A stretch of 33,166 bases of DNA. Origin: an uncultured Lachnospiraceae bacterium. GTDB lineage: Bacteria; Bacillota; Clostridia; Lachnospirales; Lachnospiraceae. The notes under the pieces are model-generated. The model searched no databases, was not told the DNA's origin, and worked only from the letters and a program-made list of their open reading frames with translations. A program made the position numbers and the translations under genes. Position 1 is the first letter of the stretch; every line of letters starts with the position of its first letter. Of the stretch, positions 10,142-16,035 are shown piece after piece. Location: the NCBI GenBank assembly GCA_944381615.1, contig CALWLT010000031.1, positions 1 through 33,166 on the forward strand. The letters run 5' to 3'.

Positions 10142-10170
10142 ATCATACCATATTATTTCATTTTATAACA
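10142..10170 (-). promoter_or_regulatory. Probable promoter of the dgt-dnaG-rpoD string
   Basis: Minus strand TGTTAT (10170-10165), 17-nt spacer, TATGAT (10147-10142) with the upstream TG of an extended -10 element. The -35 is weak. It lies 66 nt ahead of the dgt start in an AT-rich gap, the only one for several kilobases. Confidence 0.5.
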
Positions 10171-10178
10171 GGCTTTTT

Positions 10179-11930
10179 TTAGCGATTCTGCGAAAAAGCC
10201 CGATTCTCCGGAAAAGCGGCCGACAGGCAGAGCGTCCCGTAACCCAGCCGCGGATTCGGATAATCCGCCTCCCCGGGAAGGCGCGCCGCGCCCCGCATCA
10301 GATACGCCTTCAGCTTCTCGCCGTAGAGGTACGGATCGTTTCCCCGCGTGATCCCCCACTCCATCAGAAGCGCGGCGCTTCCCGTCACAAACGGCGCGGC
10401 GAAGGAGGTTCCCGTTACCGGCCCGTACCCGCCGCCGGCCCGGGCCGTCACGATTCCCACGCCCGGCGCGGCCAGATCCGGTTTGACCGCATGCAGGAAA
10501 CGGGTGTATCCCCGGCCGGAGAAGGAGGCGTACGTCTGGCTGGCGTCGTCATAGGCTCCCGCCGAAATCACGCGCGACGCGGTGGACGGAATCGTCAGCG
10601 TCGTGTCCGGATCCGCCGCAAGGAAACGGGTAAAACGGTTTCTCGCCGCCTCCGGAGGAAGCCACAGATCATAGCGGCCGTCCGCGATCCGCCCCGCCAG
10701 AAGGCGAAACCGCCAGATCCCGCTCTCCACGTAGCCCTCCCGGGGAAGAAAATCAAAATAGATCTCCTGCGCCCGGCTGTAGGGACTCGGCATCCCGTAA
10801 TAGAGGAGGACCGTCGTCCCCGGGAAATACAGGCGCCGCGTCCCCGGCAGCGGCCGGATGATCTCCGACGGATACCCGCCCGGACTGACCAGCTCCACCT
10901 GGATCTCATCCGCATACGACTTCCAGAGCTGGACGCCGATCCCCGCCTCGTACTCATCCAGCGACAGCTCCACGACCGCCTCCCCGCCAGAGGCAAGCGT
11001 GCCGGAGGCATGCCCCGGACTGTCCCCCTCGTTGCCCGCTCCCACGACGATGCTGCTGCGGCCGGCGGCGGCCGCCGTGTCCAGATACGTCTCCAGAAGG
11101 CTGGTCCCGTCGTGCGATCCGTAGGTATGCCCCAGGCTGATGTTGACGGCAACCGGCATCTTAAGCTCCTGCGCCCGCCGGATTGCGTAGTCCGCCGCCC
11201 GCATCAGCTGCGTCGTCCGGGGCGCAAAATCCGACTCCCGGCTCCCCAGCCTGACGACCAGAAGGCGACTTTCCCAGGCGACGCCGCGGTATCTCGGATC
11301 GCCGGGCGCACCGCTGCCCGCCGCGATCGCCGCGACCGCCGTCCCATGCCCGCTCGCGTCCTGAAACGGCACACGCTCCTGCGCCGCCTCCCGGCTGCCC
11401 GCCGCCAGCGCCGCGTTGATCTCCTCCTCCGGATAGACCGTATCCCGATCCTGATCCCACAGCTCCAGAATCCGCGTCCGGCCGTCCGCATCCCGGAAAT
11501 CGTCCAGCCAGTAATCAATCCCGGAATCCAGGACCGCCACCAGCACGCCGCGGCCGGAAAGCCCCGCCTCTCCTCCCTGGACGCGCGCGATACAGGCGTC
11601 CTCCTTCCCCTTATTTACAGAAAAATAGAGCCTTTTCGGTTTTTCCATGTATTCGATCTGCGAAAAACCAGCCAAAGGCTCTATCTGTGATTCGGGGATA
11701 CGCACGATCGCGTACCCTCCCGCGAGGGTGTCGAATGACGCGTCCGGAAATGCCTCCCGGATCTGTCCCAGATCCCCGCTGTATTTTACAATCAGCTCCC
11801 AGTGCCGATCGCTTTTGTCGTACCCTACCCGCAGGGCGGGCGATCGCTCCCGCTCGCCCTCCGTCGCATCCAGCGCCAGATTCAGCAGATTTTCCCCTTT
11901 TTGGCTGTCCATAGACCCAGACCCATCCAT
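10179..11930 (-). CDS. S8 family serine peptidase, Csp-type (spore germination protease family)
   Basis: A 583-residue subtilisin-like protein without an evident signal peptide. Catalytic triad residues are all present: Asp135 (VAVLDSGID), His195 (SGHGTAVAA), Ser509 (GTSFAAP), with oxyanion-type Asn in VVGAGNEGD. An N-terminal prodomain (about 1-110) precedes the catalytic core, and about 130 extra residues between His and Ser (near 320-450) match the jelly-roll insertion of Clostridium CspB-type proteases, which activate the cortex hydrolase SleC during germination. With an intact triad it should be active, unlike the pseudoprotease CspC. ATG 11930 is assumed; ATG 11912 is an alternative, neither has a strong ribosome site. 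No sleC is in the window. Confidence 0.85.
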   Translation of the reverse strand: MDGSGSMDSQKGENLLNLALDATEGERERSPALRVGYDKSDRHWELIVKYSGDLGQIREAFPDASFDTLAGGYAIVRIPESQIEPLAGFSQIEYMEKPKRLYFSVNKGKEDACIARVQGGEAGLSGRGVLVAVLDSGIDYWLDDFRDADGRTRILELWDQDRDTVYPEEEINAALAAGSREAAQERVPFQDASGHGTAVAAIAAGSGAPGDPRYRGVAWESRLLVVRLGSRESDFAPRTTQLMRAADYAIRRAQELKMPVAVNISLGHTYGSHDGTSLLETYLDTAAAAGRSSIVVGAGNEGDSPGHASGTLASGGEAVVELSLDEYEAGIGVQLWKSYADEIQVELVSPGGYPSEIIRPLPGTRRLYFPGTTVLLYYGMPSPYSRAQEIYFDFLPREGYVESGIWRFRLLAGRIADGRYDLWLPPEAARNRFTRFLAADPDTTLTIPSTASRVISAGAYDDASQTYASFSGRGYTRFLHAVKPDLAAPGVGIVTARAGGGYGPVTGTSFAAPFVTGSAALLMEWGITRGNDPYLYGEKLKAYLMRGAARLPGEADYPNPRLGYGTLCLSAAFPENRAFSQNR

Positions 11931-11948
11931 TCTTCAGGTTCTACCTGC

Positions 11949-11977
11949 ATTATATGCGCCGGCGCGCCATTTTATGA
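11949..11977 (-). promoter_or_regulatory. Candidate sigma-E-type (sporulation, mother-cell) promoter of the Csp-type protease
   Basis: Minus strand TCATAAA (11977-11971), exactly 14 nt, then CATATAAT (11956-11949). This follows the Bacillus/Clostridium sigma-E pattern KMATATT-N14/15-CATAnnnT in 5 of 7 -35 bases and all fixed -10 bases. No sigma-A -35 is at 17 nt from TATAAT. It lies about 20 nt before the start codon. Confidence 0.5.
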
Positions 11978-11994
11978 CACCTGTCTGAACGCAG

Positions 11995-12018
11995 AAAACG
12001 GGAAGCGCCCCGCTTTTT
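11995..12018 (-). terminator. Possible terminator after the suf-like pair
   Basis: Minus strand AAAAGCGGG, six-base loop, CCCGTTTT with one bulged G, ending in a short T-run 19 nt after the SufB/D-like stop codon. It is nearly symmetric and could work on either strand. Confidence 0.4.
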
Positions 12019-12036
12019 GCCTGAAAACGCCGGTTC

Positions 12037-12957
12037 TCAGCGCAGGAAGCCGTTTACAATCTCGGCCTCCGCCTCGGCCTCCGTGAGTCCCAGCGTCATC
12101 AGCTTCGTGAGCTGCTCGCCGGCGATCTTGCCGATCGCCGCCTCGTGGATGAGCGCCGCGTCCGGATCGTTGGCCGTCAGCTCCGGCACCGCCTGGATCT
12201 TCGCGTTGTCCATGATGATCGCGTCGCACTCCGAATGGCCGGCGCAGGGGCTGTTGCCGTTGATGATGGAAACAAACTTCTGCTTCGACTCTTCTTTGGC
12301 CACCGAGCGGGAAATGATGTTGGCCGTCGCGTCCGCGCCGTTTAAGCTGACCTCGATGGTGCTGTCCGCCACCTGGCTCCCGTGCGTTAAAAGCCGCTCC
12401 CGGATCACAATCTGCGCGCCGGCCGCCAGCGCGGCCGTCGTATTGCGCACCGTGGAATCGACGCCTTTGATCTGCACCGTCTCCATCTCCAGGTAGCTTC
12501 CCTCCTCCATCGTGATCTCCGTCGTCGGATTCAGGATGCGCTCGCCTCTCCCGTCGCCCTCGCCGTAATGCTTCTCCACATAGCGCACGCGGGCGTTCTT
12601 CCCGATAAAGAAGCGGTGAATGCCGTCGTGCTCCGAGGCCTGGTCGCCGCTGTTGTGAATCCCGCAGCCGGCCACGATCGTCACGTCCGAGTCCGCTCCC
12701 ACATAGAAATCATTGTACACCAGCTCCTTTAAGCCGCTCTGGCTCAGCACGACCGGAATATGGACGCTCTCCTTCTTCGTGCCGGGTTTGATGCGGATGT
12801 CGATTCCGGACTGATCCTCTTTGGTAATAATATCGATGTTGGCGGTCGTATTGCGGCCCGCCGTCTGGCCGTTGGAGCGGATGTTGTACGCCCCGGCCGG
12901 AACGCCGTGCAGATCCGCAATCTCCTCCAGCAGCGTCTTCTGAATCTGATCTATCAT
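12037..12957 (-). CDS. SufB/SufD-like scaffold protein of a minimal SUF system
   Basis: Partner of the SufC ATPase in building Fe-S clusters in the cytosol. The 306-residue product is far shorter than classic SufB (about 470) and consists mainly of the right-handed beta-helix core: VAGCGIHNSG, RFFIGKNARVRYVEKHYGEG, and CAGHSECDAI followed by EAAIGKIAGEQL near the C-terminus. ATG 12957 overlaps the sufC stop (ATGA) and is preceded by GGAGGGCGGAGAA. No sufS, sufU or sufD is adjacent. This size and two-gene arrangement match what has been described as the SUF-like minimal system (SmsCB) of archaea and anaerobic bacteria. Confidence 0.88.
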   Translation of the reverse strand: MIDQIQKTLLEEIADLHGVPAGAYNIRSNGQTAGRNTTANIDIITKEDQSGIDIRIKPGTKKESVHIPVVLSQSGLKELVYNDFYVGADSDVTIVAGCGIHNSGDQASEHDGIHRFFIGKNARVRYVEKHYGEGDGRGERILNPTTEITMEEGSYLEMETVQIKGVDSTVRNTTAALAAGAQIVIRERLLTHGSQVADSTIEVSLNGADATANIISRSVAKEESKQKFVSIINGNSPCAGHSECDAIIMDNAKIQAVPELTANDPDAALIHEAAIGKIAGEQLTKLMTLGLTEAEAEAEIVNGFLR

Positions 12958-13691
12958 TTCTCCGCCCTCCTGTATACGTCGCAGGCTTCCACCGCCGAAG
13001 CCGTCCCCATGATCTCCGGAAGCACATCCTCCCGCCGGCCCTCGCGCGTGATGGCCCCGTCCGCAATCACGACGATGCGGTCCGCGATATTCAGGATCCG
13101 CTCCTGGTGGGAAATGATCATAATCGATCCCTTCGTTTTCTCCCGCATCCGCTCGAACACCTCGATCAGATTCTGGAAGCTCCACAGATCGATGCCCGCC
13201 TCCGGCTCGTCGAACACGGAAAGCCGGGACGCGCGCGCCAGCACCGTGGCGATCTCAATCCGCTTTAATTCGCCGCCGGAAAGGCTTGCATTGACCTCGC
13301 GGTTAATGTAATCGCGGGCGCACAGCCCCACCTCCGACAGGTACTGGCAGGCGTCGGCCGCCGAGAGATTCTTCTTGGCCGCCAGGCGGATCAGATCCAG
13401 CACATGGATCCCCTTAAAGCGAACCGGCTGCTGAAAGGCAAAGCTGATGCCCAGATTCGCCCGCTCCGTAATGGTTTTTTCCGTGATATCTTCCCCGTCA
13501 AACCAGATCGAACCGGACGACGGTTTCTCAATTCCCGCGATCAGCTTCGCCAGCGTCGATTTCCCGCCGCCGTTCGGGCCTGTCACAACCACGAACTCGC
13601 CATCGCCGATCGTCAAATCCAGCTGATGGATGATCTCCTTCTGGCCCTTCTTCTCCTCTACCTCAAACGAGATATTCTTCAGTTCCAGCAT
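12954..13691 (-). CDS. sufC: Fe-S cluster assembly ATPase (SufC-like ABC protein)
   Basis: Cytosolic ABC-type ATPase that drives the SufB-like scaffold. In 245 residues it shows Walker A GPNGGGKSTL, Q-loop SFAFQQPVRF, signature LSGGELKRIEIA, Walker B VFDEPEAGID and switch His ISHQERIL. The EPEAGIDLWSFQ stretch is SufC-like rather than transporter-like, and no membrane subunit is nearby. ATG 13691 follows AAAGGAGG by 8 nt; an open frame extending to 13763 would run into the tRNA terminator and is rejected. It overlaps the scaffold gene by 4 nt. Confidence 0.93.
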   Translation of the reverse strand: MLELKNISFEVEEKKGQKEIIHQLDLTIGDGEFVVVTGPNGGGKSTLAKLIAGIEKPSSGSIWFDGEDITEKTITERANLGISFAFQQPVRFKGIHVLDLIRLAAKKNLSAADACQYLSEVGLCARDYINREVNASLSGGELKRIEIATVLARASRLSVFDEPEAGIDLWSFQNLIEVFERMREKTKGSIMIISHQERILNIADRIVVIADGAITREGRREDVLPEIMGTASAVEACDVYRRAEK

Positions 13692-13749
13692 GCGCTGCCC
13701 TCCTTTGTTTGTCTGTTCTTGCCGCCGGCAAAAAACCGGTATAACGTGT

Positions 13750-13789
13750 AAAACCGAATCCATTCCCCGCGGGGATCGGATCCGGTTTT
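13750..13789 (-). terminator. Terminator of the tRNA-Leu pair
   Basis: Minus strand AAAACCGGATCC ... GGATTCGGTTTT with an inner CCCCGCGGGG stem, starting 7 nt after the tRNA-Leu(CAG) 3' end and ending in TTTT. The sufC gene begins about 60 nt later and may rely on read-through or an unseen promoter. Confidence 0.65.
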
Positions 13790-13795
13790 CTAGCC

Positions 13796-13879
13796 TGCAG
13801 AAGAAGGGACTTGAACCCTCATGAGATTGCTCTCACACGGACCTGAACCGTGCGCGTCTGCCAATTCCGCCACTTCTGC
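13796..13879 (-). tRNA. tRNA-Leu (anticodon CAG)
   Basis: Minus strand acceptor GCAGAAG pairs with CTTCTGC plus discriminator A. Anticodon stem-loop is CACGG-TTCAGGT-CCGTG, giving CAG for CUG codons. A long variable arm and GGGTTCAAGTCCC T-arm fit the class II leucine tRNA. 84 nt; CCA is not encoded (GGC follows). It lies 4 nt after a second tRNA-Leu. Confidence 0.97.
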
Positions 13880-13883
13880 ATCC

Positions 13884-13967
13884 TGCGGGAGATGGGACTT
13901 GAACCCACACGAGCATACACCCACAAGATCCTTAGTCTTGCCTGTCTGCCAATTCCAGCACTCCCGC
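13884..13967 (-). tRNA. tRNA-Leu (anticodon AAG)
   Basis: Minus strand acceptor GCGGGAG pairs with CTCCCGC plus discriminator A. Anticodon stem-loop CAAGA-CTAAGGA-TCTTG places AAG at positions 34-36, reading CUU. Class II long variable arm, GGGTTCAAGTCCC T-arm, 84 nt, CCA not encoded. An A at position 34 is uncommon in bacterial leucine tRNAs, where GAG is the usual anticodon for CUY. Confidence 0.95.
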
Positions 13968-14002
13968 ATACGGTATTTGATTTCGTCTTATCGACGAAAG
14001 AT

Positions 14003-14031
14003 AGTATAGCATAATCCGGGTGGTTGTGCAA
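14003..14031 (-). promoter_or_regulatory. Promoter of the tRNA-Leu pair, overlapped by an inverted repeat
   Basis: Minus strand TTGCAC (14031-14026), 17-nt spacer, TATACT (14008-14003) with extended TGC. The -35 lies inside GTGGTTG-CA-CAACCAC (14022-14037). The predicted transcript leader begins with a perfect 7-bp hairpin TTTCGTC/GACGAAA before the first tRNA. On the plus strand the same palindrome is followed by seven T, resembling an intrinsic terminator. Confidence 0.75.
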
Positions 14032-14081
14032 CCACTTTTTTTAAATTTTTTTAATTTTATACACGATTAAAATTATTTGGC

Positions 14082-14128
14082 AAAAAAGGACGGAGCCGCA
14101 GAGAGAATCTCCGCGGACAGCCCGTCCT
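14082..14128 (-). terminator. Terminator of the infC-rpmI-rplT operon
   Basis: Minus strand AGGACGG ... CCGTCCT closing stem with an inner CCGCGGAGA/TCTCTGCGG stem, followed directly by TTTTTT, 26 nt after the rplT stop. Confidence 0.9.
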
Positions 14129-14153
14129 CTTATCTTCCAGACTATGCTTTGCG

Positions 14154-14510
14154 TTACGCCAGCTTGCTCTTGGCCAGCTCAGCCAGCTTGGCAAATCCTT
14201 CCGCATCGTTGATCGCCATGTCGGACAGCATCTTGCGGTTCATCTCCACGCCGGCCTGCTTTAAGCCGTACATGAACTTGCTGTAGGAGAGGCCGTTGAT
14301 GCGGGCAGCCGCGTTGATACGGGCAATCCACAGCTGTCTGAACTGTCTCTTTCTCTCCTTGCGGCCCGCGTAGGAACTCGCCAGCGCGCGCATTACGGAC
14401 TGCTTGGCAATGCGGTACTGCTTGGAGCGCGCTCCTCTGTATCCCTTCGCCAGCTTTAATACTCTATTATGTTTCTTTTTAGCGTTTAAACCGCCTTTTA
14501 CTCTTGCCAT
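14154..14510 (-). CDS. rplT: 50S ribosomal protein L20
   Basis: Early-assembling 23S rRNA-binding protein; in many bacteria it also represses its own operon by binding the leader. 118 residues, the usual length, beginning [20 protein letters not shown], with basic N-terminal tail and the conserved ARINAAAR and GLSYSKFM segments. It follows rpmI by 30 nt and ends before a strong terminator. Confidence 0.98.
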   Translation of the reverse strand: MARVKGGLNAKKKHNRVLKLAKGYRGARSKQYRIAKQSVMRALASSYAGRKERKRQFRQLWIARINAAARINGLSYSKFMYGLKQAGVEMNRKMLSDMAINDAEGFAKLAELAKSKLA

Positions 14511-14540
14511 CGGTTATTCCTCCTTCTTAATCCTCGAATC

Positions 14541-14738
14541 TTATAAGTACGGCAGAATCTTCTTCATTACCTTGCTGTTCGTGATGTCGGTAACGATGTC
14601 TTTTCTCAGATTTCTCTTTCTCTTCGTCGATTTCTTAGTTAAGATGTGGGATTTATACGCTTTATTTCTCACTAACTTTCCGGTTCCGGTCTTTTTAAAA
14701 CGCTTGGCAGCAGCTCTGCTTGTTTTCATTTTAGGCAT
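14541..14738 (-). CDS. rpmI: 50S ribosomal protein L35
   Basis: Small basic ribosomal protein of 65 residues, starting [20 protein letters not shown], with the conserved [11 protein letters not shown] and terminal KKILPYL. Placed between infC and rplT as in nearly all bacteria. An AAGGAGGAATTTC ribosome site precedes the ATG. Confidence 0.98.
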   Translation of the reverse strand: MPKMKTSRAAAKRFKKTGTGKLVRNKAYKSHILTKKSTKRKRNLRKDIVTDITNSKVMKKILPYL

Positions 14739-14778
14739 GATGAAATTCCTCCTTAATAAATAGTTGTCTCCTCTATAG

Positions 14779-15285
14779 CTAACGCTTTGCGGACAGGAAA
14801 AGCACCAGGCTTCTCCCCTCTACCTTCGCCGGCTTATCCACCGTCGCGATATCGGAAAGCTTTTCCGCAAAATCATCGAGGATATACTTTGTCTTTGACA
14901 TGTGAGCCATCTCACGGCCTCTGAAACGAAGGGTTATCTTGACCTTGTTCCCCTTCTCCAGGAACTTGCGGGCATTGTTCATCTTGGTGTTCAGATCATT
15001 GTCGTCGATATTCGGAGACAGACGCACTTCCTTGACCTCGATGACCTTCTGTTTCTTCTTAGCTTCTTTTTCTTTGCGCGCCATCTCATACCGGTACTTG
15101 CCGTAATCGATAATCTTGCATACCGGCGGCTTCGCAGTCGGAGCAATCTTGACCAGGTCAAGCTCCGCTTCCCGCGCCAGTTTATACGCGTCCTTCGCGG
15201 ACATGATCCCGAGCTGTTCTCCGTTCTCGCCAATCAAACGAACCTCTCTGTCTCTAATCTGTTCGTTAATCATTAACTCGCTAAT
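14779..15285 (-). CDS. infC: Translation initiation factor IF-3
   Basis: Binds the 30S subunit and enforces start-codon fidelity. I start at ATT 15285: codons ATT AGC GAG TTA ATG ATT AAC give [12 protein letters not shown], the standard N-terminus, and GGGGGTG lies 7 nt upstream. ATG 15273 has no ribosome site. Known infC genes use AUU so that IF-3 can discriminate against its own mRNA (autoregulation). The 168-residue protein has the N-domain, Lys-rich linker ([12 protein letters not shown]) and C-domain ([15 protein letters not shown]). First gene of infC-rpmI-rplT. Confidence 0.97.
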   Translation of the reverse strand: MSELMINEQIRDREVRLIGENGEQLGIMSAKDAYKLAREAELDLVKIAPTAKPPVCKIIDYGKYRYEMARKEKEAKKKQKVIEVKEVRLSPNIDDNDLNTKMNNARKFLEKGNKVKITLRFRGREMAHMSKTKYILDDFAEKLSDIATVDKPAKVEGRSLVLFLSAKR

Positions 15286-15309
15286 AGCCGTGCACCCCCA
15301 TCAACTGTG

Positions 15310-15471
15310 ATTTTTGTCTGTGAAACAAAAATAAGCGGATAGACAGACTATCCGCTCATAATAGGAAATCCAAAAAAGGAATTTTCTCTACGTTATGAAC
15401 CCACGGTCACCTGTGTGTGCCGGGGTGAGGCGAACAACCTGCTTTCCTGATGCCGCAGTATCTCTGCAACA
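15310..15471 (-). promoter_or_regulatory. infC operon leader with attenuator (L20-leader type)
   Basis: About 185 nt separate the predicted start (near 15471) from the infC start. Near the downstream end, AGCGGATAG-TCTGT-CTATCCGCT (15356-15334) followed by TATTTTTG forms an intrinsic terminator. The T-run also pairs with ACAAAAAT 7 nt later (15332-15325 with 15317-15310). Firmicutes infC operons are known to carry leaders controlled by L20 through premature termination; assignment to that class is by position and terminator, not alignment. Confidence 0.75.
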
Positions 15472-15477
15472 TAAGAT

Positions 15478-15506
15478 AGTTTACACGAAACCCGGCAGAA
15501 TGTCAA
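15478..15506 (-). promoter_or_regulatory. Sigma-A promoter of the infC operon
   Basis: Minus strand TTGACA (15506-15501, perfect), 17-nt spacer, TAAACT (15483-15478). Confidence 0.88.
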
Positions 15507-15595
15507 CCTCTTTTTTGTCTTTTTCCGTCCTTTTTGGTTTTTCCGGCCGCCTCTGCCGGGAAAGAACCGATCTGCGGCGGCGCAGAAGCGCCCGG

Positions 15596-15910
15596 TCAGC
15601 GCAGCTTAAAGCTGGCGCACTCCGTCTGCACCGCCTCGGTCGCGCCGCCGCCGGTAATCCCGATGTGTTCGGCCACACAGCGGCGATCGTTGTTGTACAC
15701 GCAGTTGACGGCCTCGCACTCTACCTCCAGGCGGCTCTCCGGCGTCTTAAACAGGTTGCGGAACACGCCGCCCTTCTTCTCGTCGAAGCTTCCGCAGCAG
15801 GTGTCGCACTTCTCCCGCGCCGTATGGCCCTCGACGACAATCATGTTCTTGCAGCAGCAGTTTTCCGCGTTGTGAACGCATCCGGTTACGTTACAGTCCA
15901 GTTTCGTCAT
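15596..15910 (-). CDS. DUF1540 domain-containing cysteine-rich protein
   Basis: A 104-residue protein with two similar Cys-rich modules: residues 4-42 (CNVTGCVHNAENCCC ... CDTCCGSF) and 65-101 (CEAVNCVYNNDRRC ... TECASF), joined by a short linker. The pattern Cx4-5C...C and terminal CxxF matches DUF1540, a small family of unknown function common in spore-forming Clostridia; metal binding is plausible. ATG 15910 is chosen because AGGAGG lies 7 nt upstream; ATG 15916 would be only 1 nt from it. It sits alone between thrS and the infC promoter, with a possible sporulation-type promoter inside a palindrome. Confidence 0.88.
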   Translation of the reverse strand: MTKLDCNVTGCVHNAENCCCKNMIVVEGHTAREKCDTCCGSFDEKKGGVFRNLFKTPESRLEVECEAVNCVYNNDRRCVAEHIGITGGGATEAVQTECASFKLR

Positions 15911-15961
15911 CTTCATACCTCCTGATCTCTGACTGATTCATCTGTCCATTCAGATTCAGGA

Positions 15962-15999
15962 TCAGTATGCGCCGGGAAACCGAAATTATTCCCCGGCGC
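15962..15999 (-). promoter_or_regulatory. Palindrome with weak sigma-E-like promoter before the DUF1540 gene
   Basis: Minus strand GAATAAT (15991-15985), 15-nt spacer, CATACTGA (15969-15962). Flanking arms GCGCCGGG (15999-15992) and CCCGGCGC (15976-15969) make a stable hairpin. The -10 deviates at its last position, so this is tentative. Confidence 0.3.
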
Positions 16000-16016
16000 A
16001 GAGGTTCTTTTTTACG

Positions 16017-16035
16017 AAAAACCGCAGGCAGTTTT
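16017..16035 (-). terminator. Short terminator directly after thrS
   Basis: Minus strand AAAAACTG-CCTG-CGGTTTTT begins at the stop codon; 8-bp stem with one G-U pair and a U-rich 3' arm. Confidence 0.45.

Noticed and set aside
12958..13185. Upstream extension of the SufB/D-like frame
   Set aside because: It lies entirely inside sufC in another frame; the ATGA overlap at 12954-12957 with a ribosome site defines the start.
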